Below, piece after piece: positions 1 through 12,120 of a stretch of DNA of 64,000 nt. A program made the translations under genes and the position numbers. This DNA is from Sorghum bicolor (taxonomy: Eukaryota; Streptophyta; Magnoliopsida; Poales; Poaceae). Each line of letters begins with the position of its first letter. Position 1 is the stretch's first letter. Where the stretch lies: positions 54,126,629 through 54,190,628 of the forward strand of contig NC_012878.2 of NCBI RefSeq assembly GCF_000003195.3, in the 5' to 3' direction. The notes below the pieces were generated by a model. The model searched no databases, was not told where the DNA came from, and saw only the letters and a list, made by a program, of their open reading frames with translations.

Positions 1-64
1 TGCTTATGTGGCACCCTATTTAATATGTATGACACTTCTATGAAACATACATTGAGACTGGCCT
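1..64. mobile_element. MITE, right end only (GGCCAGTCTCAATG family)
   Basis: The window opens inside a small MITE. Its last bases read ATTGAGACTGGCC and are followed by TTA. The same family is complete at 29756-29942, where the matching internal stretch about a short TAAATAGGGTG motif is found in the other orientation. Only the right part of this copy is visible. Confidence 0.7.
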
Positions 65-753
65 TAGTCATTTTGATGTGCAGGTAGAAATAGGGCGGTT
101 CTCAAATATGTGCTCGGTCCTTCGAAGGGTTCAAATAGGTAGAATGTACCGGTGCGTATTTTAGGCGAGTGTACATTATATGTAAGCATGTGCTTTGCGC
201 TTAGTTTCACCAAGATAACATGAGTCACTCATCCAACTTGGTTTTTGATAGGTAGGTCGGGTACGCTCGTAAATAGGTTATGCTAAGAGATGTAGCATCG
301 AGATTTGTTGACCAACACAATTCTTCAAAGGTACACGTGTGGAACATATGTTATAGGGAAAAATACACCACTTATTCTAGTCCCAACATCACGTGAAAAT
401 AAAAATCATAATACTTAATTTCTACTCCAACAACATAAGTAGGTGTTGTTGTCATACGCGCGACGCTGCTTGACGCGTCCGTGTAGACCACTGCGCGTCG
501 TGCTCAAGTCTCGTCGTCACTCGCCACATCCATGAGCCATGTGCCCATGTCCTAGCGCCGACACTCACTCGCCGTGCGTTGCACCTACTCACAAGTCGTA
601 ACCATCGGCGCCATTGTCGCCCCCTCCTCCACATTCCCGTCCATCGCATAAGCTCACTTAAACCGCTATAATCATGTTATCTATCGTCCCTTATGATTGG
701 CTCTGTCGTGGCTGCAATGAAGCTTTTACATGACGAGGGGAACATAATAATAG
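65..753. other. Intergenic, no gene seen
   Basis: This is mixed-composition DNA with a CG-rich patch around 455-640. The one short frame there has no recognisable domain and no start context, so I call no gene. Confidence 0.5.
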
Positions 754-995
754 GGCCTTGTTTACTTCCCAAATTTTTTTTAAAATTGCTACAGTATCTC
801 TTTCGTTTGTATGTGATAAATATTGTCCAATCATAGACTAACTAGGCTCAAAAATTCGTCTCGTCAATTTCGACCAAACTGTGTAATTAGTTTTTATTTT
901 CATTTATATTTAATACTCCATGCATACGTCTAAAGATTCGGTGTGATGGGGAATCTGAAAAGTTTTGCAAAATTTTTGGGGAACTAAACAAGGCC
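754..995. mobile_element. MITE with GGCCTTGTTTA ends
   Basis: The 242 bp element begins GGCCTTGTTTAC and ends GAACTAAACAAGGCC, which are near-perfect inverted ends, and it is flanked by TAG on both sides. The interior carries the family core (TGTGTAATTAGTTTTTATTTT and CATGCATACGTCTAAAGATTC). It has no coding capacity. The 3 bp duplication fits PIF/Harbinger-like MITEs. Confidence 0.85.
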
Positions 996-2286
996 TAGGT
1001 ATGAGAAGGGGTTAAATTAAAATGATTGGCCACAATTCTATTGAGAGTTGAGACCGTACCAAGAAAAGATAGATTGTAAGTTAAATTGTATCATGTAGTG
1101 TCTTACAGACCTAATATCTTCAAGAGTCTTTCTTAAACTCATTCTATCAACATTTGGATAGCTATCTAAATAAAAGTCATTGCATAGTTCAACACTTTCT
1201 TTATATATTGTGCACACTTAAAAATTAGTTTCTTTATACCCTATTTGCTTGAGCTTATCTGCCGAATCGACAAGCCATTCAACAATATTTTCTCTCTCAC
1301 AATAAATAAGCGAATAATATTTTTCAGCCATGACTCAATCCAATTTTAAAGAATTGCTAGAGTTTTTTTAATAAAACATTTATTCTTATCAACGAGGCAA
1401 GATACAAAGAAGACTTCTTAAATTTGCTCTTGCATGCATAAAACTAGTGTGGTTTTAATTGTGTTTAGCTTTAGGCCCCATTTAGTTTCCAATTTCTTTA
1501 TCTTATTATATCGAATCTTTGAACGCATGTACGGAACATTATATATAGATAAAAAATGATTAATTATACAGTTTGTATGTAATTTGTATGACAAATCTTT
1601 GAGCCTAATTAGTTTATAATTGGACAATAATTACTAAATAAAACAAAAATGTTGAGTAACCAAATCTAAAAAATTATGCGAGCTAAGAGCAACTACAATA
1701 GATATGCTATCCATATTATATATGCTATTTTATTTTTTAAAGCAAAAATTAAAGTTAAATTGATGTGCTATCTGGTTTGCTAAAATAGCAAGTTTGATAT
1801 TCCTAAACATTCTCTTGTCATATATAGCATGTTGTCTTCACTAGTTATCATATACAAATGTTGTTGTAAAACTCTATGTTTTGAGTGAGTTTTTTTTACG
1901 CAATGGCTAAATCTTGTAGTTTAGAATATAATTTAACAAGGCCTTAAACGTTGGAAGTGTCCTGACAAATAGAGCTGATTAGTTAAGCACGCTTCGTCAG
2001 AGAGATAACAAACGTTGGTCGGTAGTAGTGACTGGTTCAGCGCTTTTGACTCCCGGTCTCCCACCACAACTGCTCTGCTCCTCACACAACTCAAAGCACA
2101 AGGGGAGGGAAACCCAACACCACAGTGACACGGTGCCACAAGCCCCTCGGGCCTCGTCTCTCTCTCCAGTGCAGTCTCCACTGCTTCCCTCCCTCCCGCT
2201 GCCAAGCACCACCAGCTCGCGGGAAAGGGTAATGGCTGCCTAGCCTAGCTCAGCAATAAGCAAGAAGCAGGAGTAGTAGGGAGGCA
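996..2286. other. Intergenic with MITE remnants; upstream region of the MGCC-protein gene
   Basis: It holds a degenerate hairpin MITE at about 1240-1335 (CTTATCTGCC...AATAAATAAGCG), a degenerate GGCC-type MITE at about 1473-1675, and an AT-rich stretch at 1684-1830 of the 'gagcaactacaatag' type. From about 2020 the DNA becomes GC-richer and is probably promoter and 5' UTR of the gene starting at 2287. No clear TATA box was found. Confidence 0.5.
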
Positions 2287-3204
2287 ATGGGTTGCTGCAT
2301 CAGCAAGAAGTGCGACGAGCCGCCTGGCGCGTCGGCTGGGGAAGCTTCCCGGCGTCGGTCGGAGGCGCGCGACCCACCGCCACCCCCGCCGGAGGAGGAG
2401 ACGGTGAAGGAGGTGCTCTCGGAGACCCCGAAGGCCAAGCCAAGGCCCAGGCCGAGGCGCGTGGCCGCGTCGGCGGGGCAAGAAGCAGGGGAGACGGCGG
2501 CCAAGCCGAAGCTTGGCACTGCTAGGGCGAAGGATGGTGGTGGCGGTGGCGGCGGCAGGCCGCGGGTGCGTCGGGCGGTGGGGCCGGCGCGTTCCGGGCC
2601 TTCCGGCGACGAGAAGTCGGAGGTGGCGTCCGAGTCCTCGGCCGCGACCACCGCGACAGGCCCCGAACGGTCCCCGGCGAAGGCGTCCAGGAGGCGGGCG
2701 GCAGCCGTGTCCGGCGAGGTCGCGCGCGGCGCCAGGCGGGAACGAGGCGTCCCCGGCGGCGCCGGCGGGCGCCCAGGCGGCGGCCGCGCGTCCCCCTCGC
2801 CGCCGCCGCCGCAGCAGCCGCGGCGGCGCGATACCGTTACCGGGGAACGGCCGGCGCGGAGGTCCCCGTCGCCCGCGGCGAAGCGGACGCAGGAGCAGCG
2901 CCGTACGGTCGCGGGCGCCGGTTCCGCAGCCTCTGGGACGCAGCGTAAGCCGCCTGTGCCCATGGCGAGGCCCTGTGGGCGCGCGTCGCCGCGGCGTGGG
3001 CAGGAGGCGCCCGCGCCCGCGCATCCCGAGCTGTCGCCGCCGCCGGCGCAGCCACGCGAGCCTGAGGATTGTTGTGCGTCTCCGCCGCCGGTGCTACCAG
3101 AGGAGAATGCCGGGTCGGCCGACGCCGCCGTTGCCGGCGTCGGTGAGGGGAAGGAGTCGCTTGACAACCCGTTGGTGGCCATGGAGTGCTTCATCTTCCT
3201 GTAG
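2287..3204 (+). CDS. Basic low-complexity protein with MGCC N-terminus and ECFIFL C-terminus
   Basis: This is a single-exon gene for 305 aa. The protein begins MGCCISKKCDE, a good plant N-myristoylation start (Gly2) followed by Cys3 and Cys4 that could be palmitoylated, so membrane attachment is likely (inference). The middle, roughly residues 15-280, is rich in Arg, Pro, Ala and Ser and shows no folded domain. The last residues, NPLVAMECFIFL, resemble the conserved tail of a plant family of unknown function that includes Arabidopsis At1g65710 (from memory). Conserved ends around a disordered middle fit a real gene, and the third positions are strongly GC-biased as in many grass genes. Long frames on the other strand and in the +1 frame over the same bases are compositional shadows. 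The biochemical role is unknown. Confidence 0.8.
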   Translation: MGCCISKKCDEPPGASAGEASRRRSEARDPPPPPPEEETVKEVLSETPKAKPRPRPRRVAASAGQEAGETAAKPKLGTARAKDGGGGGGGRPRVRRAVGPARSGPSGDEKSEVASESSAATTATGPERSPAKASRRRAAAVSGEVARGARRERGVPGGAGGRPGGGRASPSPPPPQQPRRRDTVTGERPARRSPSPAAKRTQEQRRTVAGAGSAASGTQRKPPVPMARPCGRASPRRGQEAPAPAHPELSPPPAQPREPEDCCASPPPVLPEENAGSADAAVAGVGEGKESLDNPLVAMECFIFL

Positions 3205-5237
3205 CGCTCACTGACCTTCTCCTCTCCCATTCTCAGCTGTCACCTGTCAGCCAAATTTCTCCACAGTAACGAGCTAGCTTTAGCAGTGTAATTTGGTGAG
3301 TAATCACGTCGTGTAAAACGTTCCCCTGGGTTGGCTTTTTTTTATCCCCGCGGGAGAAAAATTACTCCCATGTTATTTCCGTAGCGGCTAGCGCCGTCAG
3401 ATTCAGATCACAAGGCTCTCTGACGTACTGTTGTAGTGTCGTTGTCTCGCGTTGCTTTTGTTATGTTATCTGTAGAGTACCTCCGAATCTCGGATCATGC
3501 ATGTCTAGTTCTAATCTTCTGTTACTTTTGCAATGCCGAATCATTTCAGAGCTGGAAAGGCATTCCATTTGTTATAGAGTATATTTGCCATCCTCTACTA
3601 CACTGTCCGCCCGATTCGCATTGCTGTCCACCATTGTTCAAGAAATACACTTCCGGTGCCCAGTTCAAAACTTTTTTTTTTCGAAAGATCGCCCAGTTCA
3701 AAAACTCTGCTCAAGGAACACGGCTACATAAAAAGCCATCTCGTGCATGTCCTGTGCTCCTGTCTCCTCGCTCGTGTGCAACCGCATTGCCGATCCAATG
3801 CGACGGGAAGCCTCAGGTTTGGCACACGAGCCCTACCAAGGCCCACTTTAGGCCTCGAGCTAGCGTAGTATTTTCATTTATATTTGATAATTATTATTTA
3901 ATCAAATACTAAGTAGATTTAAAAAATTCGTCTCGTAAATTATTTAATGCTCTATGTATATATCATAAATCTTAAAAAGTGTACGCGACCGGATTGCCGG
4001 TCCATTGCGACGGGATGCCTCGCGCCCGCATATTCAATGGCGTGGTCTCAGGTTTGGCACCCGAGCCCTGCCAAGTGTTCCTTCAATGCCGTAGCAGGGG
4101 GGCACCTTGGCAAGTGTCAAAAGCGCATCGCAGCAGGACAAGTGTACGCGACCGCAACGGGAGCTGCTGTCGCAACAGCGGTAAAAACTCCCCGGAGCTA
4201 CATGGGCGCGCGCGCAGCGCATTGCTTTGCATCTCTCCAGTAGTACACACGCAGCCCTCGCGGAGTCAGGGGTGGTTCGCGCGTTCTCAGTTCTCACCGA
4301 CGCGCGCAAGTGACACTGGCAGGCGGCAGCGACGACACGACACCCACGCGCGCCCGCGCGGCGCCGGTCAGGGATCAGTGATCTTCACCAGGTCACTCGG
4401 GTCACGTGGTTCGCGCGTTCAGCCAGGCGGACGACCAGACCAATGGCGCGCGCACGAGGCGCGAACACGACGGGCTGACCCCGCACGGCCGCAGCCGCAC
4501 TCCGTGGCCGCCTGTCCGCCGCTCCTGCTCCCCAGGCCTCTTTTCGCTTTCCTGTTCCAGTCGCGCCGACACGTTGCCGTTGCGGCGTTGCCCTCCCCGC
4601 CTCCGCGACGGTTCTGCTGCCGCTGGCCGCTGGCGCTGCCCCGTACCTACCGGCGGCTAACCGAGCCGATTTCCTCCGGTCGGTTTCCTTCCACCGCGGC
4701 GCGCGGCAGGGCGGGGGAGGGAGATCGCACTCGGGCTCGCGCCGGCCGACCAGCGGGGATCTTTTACCAGGACCGAAGCAGTGGGCCGGGGGGACGGGCG
4801 CATCACGAGCCCCGATGCGGCCGGCGGGCGTGCAGCGGGTGGCAGGCAGTGAGGCCGCTGCGCTTTTGCCCGCCACTCGCCCGCCCCACGCGGCCTTTGC
4901 GTTGTGCCTTTGCAGTTGTTGCAGACGGGGTGCAGTGCAGCCGTGCAGCCAGCAGTGGCAGCGGCAGTTTCTTTGATGCGGGGAAAAGGGCACTCGCGTG
5001 CCGACATGCGCCAGTGACGCCGAGCCCGTCGGGCCCGCCCTTTTCCTCGTTGCGCCGCAGCTTTCTGGTGCCGACCCTTTTCGATTCTGGGGTATCGCGA
5101 CATCAGTGGATGCTGCTGCCGGTGCGTGCGCGTCGTACTGCTGCTGCTGCTGCTGCTGCACTGCACGTCTCGGGCTCTCGGCACGCAACGAACACGCCAG
5201 CCCAGAACAGGTCCGTATTACGTGCAGGCCAGGCCCA
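3205..5237. other. Intergenic, partly GC-rich; no supported gene
   Basis: From 3205 to about 3450 lies the probable 3' UTR. A short segment is duplicated (about 3775-3842 and 3980-4075, sharing ATTGCCG, GCGACGGGA and CAGGTTTGGCAC), with an AT-rich MITE-core fragment between the copies. From 4260 to 5220 the DNA is very GC-rich and has long frames in several phases, but no domain, no repeated codon pattern and no consistent start. A (CTG)7 microsatellite lies at 5138-5159. Confidence 0.5.
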
Positions 5238-5619
5238 GGCCCTGTTCCACCAACTAAATTTTAGCTAATTAAAATTATTTTAGTTACTCTTGAGTGACTA
5301 AGGGCACTCACAATGCAAAACTCTATCACAGAATCCAAGACACTTAATTACATATTATTTATGGTATTTTGCTGATGTGGCAGCATATTTATTAAAAAAA
5401 GATGTAGAAAAAATAAGACTCCAAGTCTTATTTAGACTCCAAGTCCACATTGTTCGAGGTAATAAATAACTTTAGACTCTATGATAGAGTCTGCATTGTG
5501 AGTGCCATAATGGAACTAAACTATTTTATCCCTTTTTAGTCAATGTGTTTGGAACTTTAGCTACTAAAGTGACTAAAGTTTAGCTAACTAAAATTTAGTT
5601 GGTAGAACCAAACAGGGCC
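5238..5619. mobile_element. MITE (GGCCCTGTT ends) split by a second MITE
   Basis: The outer ends read GGCCCTGTTCCACCAACTAA and, inverted, GGCCCTGTTTGGTTCTACC, with the mirrored motif ACTAAATTTTAGCTAA near each end. The interior is interrupted by the complete element at 5302-5507. No clean outer target duplication was found. Confidence 0.7.
5302..5507. mobile_element. Tourist-like MITE nested in the 5238-5619 element
   Basis: The 206 bp element starts GGGCACTCACAATGCA and ends TGCATTGTGAGTGCCA, a near-perfect inverted repeat. It is flanked by TAA on both sides (5299-5301 and 5508-5510), the target duplication expected of PIF/Harbinger-type MITEs. Confidence 0.85.
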
Positions 5620-5758
5620 TAACAACTGCTGAATTCAAATCATCAAATGCCTGCTTCCCAGAAACCTCATGCAGAAGTTTCTCTAAAAAAAAAAAAAAAC
5701 TCGTGCAGACCTTAGTTAGACACTTGGCATGTTTAGATGCACTAAAAAAACCTACTAA

Positions 5759-5989
5759 GACTTTGTTTAGTTCTTTTTTTTTTGGTTTTGAGCACTGTAG
5801 CACTTTTGTTTTTTATTTAGATTGTCCAATCATAGGCTAACTAAGATCAAAGGATTTATCTCGTTATTTAAAGACAAATTGTGTAATTAGTTTTTGTTTT
5901 CGATTATATTTAATGCTCTATGTATGTGCCACAAAATTCGATGTGACAGGAATCTTGAAATTTTTTTTGGGGGTGAACTAAACAAGACC
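5759..5989. mobile_element. MITE with GGCCTTGTTTAG-type ends (decayed)
   Basis: The element starts GACTTTGTTTAGTTC and ends GAACTAAACAAGACC, with TAA on both sides (5756-5758 and 5990-5992). Its core matches the copy at 754-995. Directly downstream, 5993-6130 is a second, truncated copy in the opposite orientation (ATCACGAGACAAATC ... CTAAACAAGACC). Confidence 0.8.
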
Positions 5990-6130
5990 TAATTATACAA
6001 TTAACTGTAAATCACGAGACAAATCATTAAGCCTACTAAGTCCATAATTGGATAATTTTTTATCAAATACAAACAAAAATACTAAAATGTGAAAATTCAA
6101 AAAGATTTTACATCTAAACAAGACCTTAGA

Positions 6131-6580
6131 CCACAGGGGGTACAGCCTACAGGCGGCCGTTCCAATCATGGCTAGAGCCAAGAAAATTGGACACCTCTGT
6201 CGAATTTATTCTAAGGCACAACTTCGTGATGAATTGAATTAAGTTCACAGATGGCTCGGTCGAATTTATTCTCAGGCACAACATCGTGAGGAACTGATTC
6301 AAAGTTCACAGACGCCTCGGTCCAATTTATTCTCAGGCACAACCCTGCGAAGAATTTATTCAAGTTCACAGAGGTTTCCTTGACAGTACACACAACAAAT
6401 TTCGATCACTCGACCCAACAAACATAGCAATTGCAACGCGAGCCTTTCCTTTTCTGTTGTCAACGGAGTTGACAACTTCTTTTCTCGTTTTATCTGGAGA
6501 GCCTTCATCATATAATTAATTAATCCCGTGGCCAAAATTGTGCTGGGAGCCTGGGATTTTATCTGATGGAAGTGAGATCT
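6131..6580. other. Probable 3' flank of sulfite reductase with three short direct repeats
   Basis: Three imperfect copies of a unit of about 60 bp lie at about 6195-6370, each holding GGTCGAATTTATTCT-like sequence, then CAGGCACAAC and AAGTTCACAG. The rest, up to the stop codon of the minus-strand gene, is AT-rich and is probably its 3' UTR. Confidence 0.5.
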
Positions 6581-9500
6581 TCATGCGGCTGATGGTGACT
6601 CTGCCCACTTGTTCACCACATCTTTCAATTTGTCGAATCCCTGGAATACGAGAGATGGGTTAGGTGATAAACTAAAGACAATTTCAGAAACAGATAGAAG
6701 GAATAGACCAAGACAGCAAGCGCCAAAAGATCGCATGCAAAATAGAAGGCGCTGCATGTAAGCAGTCAGCTTCACTAGTGCTGCCAAGGGTACTATCCTG
6801 TATACAGAAAAAAAAAGCCTGCCATATTCAAACAAATATGTCTCATTCACCGAAAACTGCTATTCAGGGATCAAAATCCCACCTTCTGTAAAAATTCCAT
6901 CTGAGACTCCCATTGCACCCAAGCAAAAATTAATTAGCACAATCAAAGACTAAGATGTACAACTCTAAATGATGGGCTAAGCATTCCATACTGGCCCATA
7001 GTTTTTGTTCAAACACAGGGTTTCTTGCATGACATAATTCCATAGCACCATGTTGAACATCTTATTCAATACAAACAGTTGCAATAGTTATGTAAATTAT
7101 GAATATTATCCACATTCATGTAGCATTTCAGCTGATTAGTAAGTGATTATTGAAAGTGCAGGTGCAACAGTTATATAATAGTGACGATTGAACAATCTAG
7201 TTAGTTTTCCACTGTTTTACAAGTAAAGATGTCAGGAGAAGTTTGAGAATCGCATAAGAAATATTCTGAATCTTGAGACTGGCAATCGAGTGAAATCATA
7301 AACCATTCACCACCTCCAAATGGACTAAATTACTAACATGAACACCATATGCAGAAAAAAGAAGAATCCACTCACCGTTCGGTTTGTGAAGCTTCCAAAA
7401 GATTCACCTTCCTGGCGCGTGCTATTCCAATAGGAAAACAGAGGTTCTAAAACCTTCTCAATGTCATCAAGCTTCACTTTATCCATAAATGATTCTGCTA
7501 GCGTACTCTGGTTTGGTGTTCCACCCAGCCAGATCTATTGGTCACAGAGTAGAGTGCAATAAATACAAAAGGAACACAAAACTAAAGAGGTAAGATTGCC
7601 AAGCGAATGTAATCAAAGTGATGTGTAAAATATGTCACTATTCTTGTTACCTGGTAACTTTTTGGGCCATCACCAACAAAACCAAGCTCTGCCATATATG
7701 GTCTAGCACATCCATTAGGGCAGCCAGTTATCCTCACAACCACAGACTCTGAATCCTTGATACCAACCTATTAAGCAGATACAGTAACATCAAATGACAG
7801 GGCTCCAATACATATTATGCATCTGCTAAACTGATTTATCACAATATGACAGACAAATACCTTGTTGAAAACTGTCCTAATCCGTTTAAGAATGGGTAAG
7901 ATCCCCCGTTCAGCTTCTGTTTGTGCCAAAGGGCATAGTGGCAAGGCGGGGCATGCCATGGAAGTTAAATTCAGGGGGTCAACATCCTGTGGTTCCTATA
8001 TACATGAACGGTTGAACACCGACTTCAGTTATATTCCACCAGCATACCAAAATGTTGCAAAATCCAACTTACATAGTAACTAATCCTATTTGCTTATATT
8101 TTTTTCTTCTCTGAATTTCCAGTGTGAGAAAGCTTTATTATGTGCGGAACGGTTATAACAAGAACAATGTTATCAATCAGAGCAGCAAAAGAGGCAAGGA
8201 GAATTGAAAGAATTTTATGTAAACCCAAAAAACATGTAATTGATCCTTTCAAACCAGAAGAATAAAACAGAGAAAGGAAATCTTACCAGCAGGCCAGCTT
8301 GGGCAAGAGCTGTAGTAATGGGTTCTCTCCATGCCTGATCAATCCCACATAAAATAAGATTTTGGTTTGGGGTAATACTAACATCCAAATTATACTTCTC
8401 GATTATCTCTCGTAGAGTTTTCTTTGCTTGCCCACCAACACGACCGTTATCAACATGCACTCCATAGAATAATTTCCCATCACCCTAGGAAAAAAGAGGA
8501 AATTTAGAGCTCAAGATATAGATAATAAGAACAAAATGTTGAGACTAAGCAAGCATGTAAGTGAATTACTAACTTATCAAATGCGCTCTTCTTATAGAGC
8601 ACAAAGTAAAGGCAAAGTACAAGTATGTCATGTCAACTAGAACAAAACCACGAATTACTTGGACTATACTTACTACAAGGTAACATTATTTTTTTCCTTT
8701 CCTTTTTTAGGGGTGTTGGGTAAGAACACAGATTATCATTAGTTGCCCAAGACAACAAAAGAATCATATCAAATAATACCTGTTCTTGCCAGCCAAGGTA
8801 GCTGTTAAACTGCCACTCTGGCAATGGTCGGAAACTTTCGAACTTCTTCCCGTAATATTTTTCAACTTCAGCCCGAAACTTGTCGATTCCCCAACGGTCA
8901 ATCAAATACTTCATCCTACTATACTTGCGATCATCCCTTCTTCCATTTTCCCTCTGTGTGACGACGATGGCCTTTATAGCATATAATATATCTTCTTTCG
9001 GAACATAACCCAACGGATCAGCCAGCCGAGGGAATGTAGTTTCCACTCGGTGTGTTCTTCCCATGCCACCACCAACCTGGAAAATAGGGTAGTAAAAACA
9101 TTTAGAATAAATTAACATGTAAGAAAAGAAAATTACCCAAAAGCAGAGTAGGTTCAGAATGTTTTTCATAGGCCTTACATAGATGTTAAAACCAATAGGT
9201 TCTCCTGCATCATCTGAAACAACAACGACACCTATGTCATTGGTCAGAATATCAACAGAGTTATCACCAGCCGCGGTAACTGCGACCTTGAACTTCCTCG
9301 GCAGATATTGGGTGCCATAAATTGGCTCAGGAGAGTCAGGGAAGTTTGTTCCATGTGAGTTGTCATTGCGGGCTTTTGTCACCTCAGGAGGCTCTTCAGC
9401 TGACATTATCTTTTCTCCATCCACCCACAGGTCATAATAAGCCCCAGACTGTGGTGTAAGAAGTGTGGCAATGTTCTCTGCTGTTTGTTGAGCAAAAAGG

Positions 9501-10806
9501 ATATCCTTTTTGACATAAGGTGCTGCAGGTGCAAGTACATTCCTGTTGAGATCACCACAAGCGCCCAATGTTGAGCCCATATTCTTTATGACAGTGCTGA
9601 GAACAGTCTTCAAGTTCTTCTTAAGAACTCCGTGCAATTGGAATGTCTGCCTGGTCGTCAGGCGGAGTGTTCCGATTCCAAACTCATCAGCTAGTGTATC
9701 CATAGCCAAATAAAGTTGGTTTGGAACTTTTCCACAAGGATTCTTTGTCCGGAGCATAAATGAGTAATTCTTCTGCCCACGGACATCCCGATCAGTTTGC
9801 TGGTAGCTCCCATGAAACTTGATCAGCTGAACAGCACTCTCGTTGATATTTGGGGCCTCTGAGACCAACTCCTCGTTCAAAGGGTACCTGAGAAAATTGC
9901 TCTTTTCCTTTATTATCTCAACCTTGCTTCGCTTAACTTCAGAAGCATCCTTCTTCGCAGGCTGCAGGCATGATTTACAGTTCGAATTGTCAGAAAATTC
10001 CATGACTGCAACTGCATACATTTTCCAGTAAATAAACTAAATTGGCATTGCATACTCTAAACAAGGTTCTAAGTTTTAACCGACATTCCAGGGGGTATAG
10101 GCTAATGTAATGCAAAGGCAGTTTTATTTTGGGGAAAGTTTATCAATGTTTCGAAACAGAACATTTCCCACTGAAGACAAAAGTCAAAGCTTTACCTCAC
10201 TTCGTTCGAACTTCGAAGCCATTCTAGTATAAAATGGCAATACGGGAAAGTACAACTAATCTAAACAATTTTGCCTCCTTAATTAATATATAGTGAATGG
10301 CGCAACAAAAATCAAGATACACTCAATCTAAGTACAGTATCTAACACCACCACCACTGGACATTTTAACGGAATGGACATATTCACCAGCAGGCACCAGC
10401 ATCAACTCAAATGAGTCGTAAATAACGCAAAAGTAAACTCGAAAAAAAAAACGCCCAGGACCGCATGTCCAATTGTCCAAATCACATTTCAGATTTCATA
10501 GTACTATCATTTTCAGCAAAGCATCCCTACTCCTTAATTAATTCCCTTAAAAAAAAGGAACCCATGATCCCGTAGAAATGGCGGCGCCCCGAACAGGAAT
10601 CTCTCCCGTCGAAAGCTCGAAACCAAGAGACACATACTCACCGCGGAGACGGCGCGTATGCTGCCCGCGGACGCGCCGCCGCCGCCTGGCTGGGCCGCGG
10701 CGGGTGGCGCCACCCGGATCGGCCTCCCGAGCATCCGCGACCTGGGGAGCTGCGCCGCCGCGCCCCGGAAGCCGGGGAACTCGGCTCCTCTGATCGCCGC
10801 CGACAT
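6581..10806 (-). CDS. SIR: Ferredoxin-dependent sulfite reductase, chloroplastic (8 exons, 637 aa)
   Basis: It reduces sulfite to sulfide with six electrons from ferredoxin in plastids, a step of sulfate assimilation before cysteine synthesis. The minus-strand exons are 10806-10642, 9961-9179, 9076-8780, 8484-8287, 7995-7861, 7767-7651, 7534-7376 and 6640-6581. All introns are GT-AG in phase 0, and the sum of 1914 nt gives 637 aa plus TGA, the usual length for the family. Residues 1-55, rich in Ala, Arg and Pro, form the plastid transit peptide. The siroheme/4Fe-4S ligands are present as ACPALPLC (Cys496, Cys502) and TGCPNGC (Cys542, Cys546). The substrate-side Arg/Lys motifs ([21 protein letters not shown]) are intact. 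I see no frameshift or internal stop. The ATG was chosen because it opens the transit peptide and matches maize SiR from memory. The gene looks functional. Confidence 0.97.
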
Positions 10807-10881
10807 CGCTGGAGCCCGGAAGAAGGTGGTGGCCGTGCGGAGTTGCGGCGGCGGCGGAGTAGCTGCGACTGACGAGCGAGG

Positions 10882-10890
10882 ATATATTTG
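10882..10890 (-). promoter_or_regulatory. Possible TATA box of the sulfite reductase gene
   Basis: On the minus strand this reads CAAATATAT, about 80 bp upstream of the ATG at 10806, in otherwise GC-rich DNA. This leaves room for a 5' UTR of about 45-50 bp. The start site itself cannot be seen. Confidence 0.45.
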
Positions 10891-10892
10891 TC

Positions 10893-11640
10893 CGCGTTCG
10901 CTCGCAGTGTCGAGGGGTCGTGGCTCGCAGACGACGGGTACGGTGCTTTTATTGGGGCGGCAGGTCCCCACCGGGTGCATGTGGGTGGAGATCACTCGCG
11001 TGGACGCGGTCCATGGGAAATGCTCGACGTCGTATTGGCGATGGTATCGGAGGGGCCGGTGCGTCAGTGATCCATAGGAACCACGGTGTACGCACGCGGT
11101 GCGGGATGGGGTGGCGAAGACACGAACGGCAGTGGTGAAGCATCGCGGCTGTCCACACCTGACGACTGTGGAGGCCACGCGTCCCGTGCCAGCCACTGAC
11201 AAGTGGACTACGGTCATGGTAACCCAGCCTGTCAGTCACACAAGGGAGTGCTCCCGGTGCCTCGTAGCGTATAGCACTCGCACTGCCTGGTCGTAGTAGT
11301 AGGCACGAGGCGGCCAAGATGCGCCCTGCACTTGCAGGCGTGCTCGGCGGCTCTGGATTGGCCCGGCATCGTGCGGGTGCATTGAACCTGGACGTCTTTT
11401 TCCGTTGCCAAAAGCTGGATTCCCCTCTCCTTCCTCGCCTCCCTTTCTCCTTCCGCGCCCGCAGCCGCACCGCACGACAGAAAAGTGAGGTCAGAAATGA
11501 GATCAGGGGCCAAATCTATTCTCTGTGTGGCCCGTGGGCCGGGATCTCGTGTGGCAGCTTGCACTCTGTTCCTGCCGTGATGCCGCGACGCAGCGACGGC
11601 GAGTGGCCTCCTCGTCTCGGGATGTTTGGTCTGGAATATT
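10893..11640. other. GC-rich upstream flank of sulfite reductase; no gene seen
   Basis: Long frames exist in several phases because stop codons are rare in this composition. None has a domain, consistent start or splice logic. It is best read as promoter-proximal DNA. Confidence 0.5.
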
Positions 11641-12120
11641 AAAATTTAATACATAATGTAGTATTTTATTTTATTTAATAATTAATATTTAATAATAGAC
11701 TAATTAGGCTTAAAAATTTGTCTCTTAAAATTATTCTCTAGTTGTATTTTTAGTTTTGTAAATAATCTATATTTACTACTCTAAAATATCCAAATATTCG
11801 ATATAATGGGTGATAAAAAAATTGAAAGAAACCGAACAGGGCCTCGTCTCGTTGTGCCTCCTGTCTCTCGGGCCTTATATATTTCTATCCAAAATACTTT
11901 TAGATTTTGATATTATAACATTTTCATTTGTATTTGATAATTATTGTCCAATTATAGACTAACTAAACTTAAAAGATTTAACTCACAAATTAGAAATTAC
12001 AGATAAATTGTATAATTAATTATTTTTTATTTATATTTAATGGTTTATATATATGCTGTAAGATTCAATTTTACGAGAAATTTTGAAAAGTTTTAGATTT
12101 TAGGGTGAAGCCCACACTCT
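11641..12120. mobile_element. Two decayed AT-rich MITEs
   Basis: About 11641-11850 and 11873-12110 each hold the family core (TAATAATAGACTAATTAGGC and ATTATAGACTAACTAAAC) and GGCC-type ends that have diverged. Boundaries and target duplications are no longer clear. Confidence 0.55.

Noticed and set aside
2245..3230. Long minus-strand and +1 frames over the MGCC-protein gene
   Set aside because: They are compositional shadows. Only the 2287 frame has the recognised MGCC and ECFIFL ends.
3979..5268. A 429-codon plus-strand frame
   Set aside because: It lies in very GC-rich DNA where stops are rare and other phases are open too. It shows no domain, runs through a (CTG)7 repeat and ends in a MITE, so I treat it as chance.
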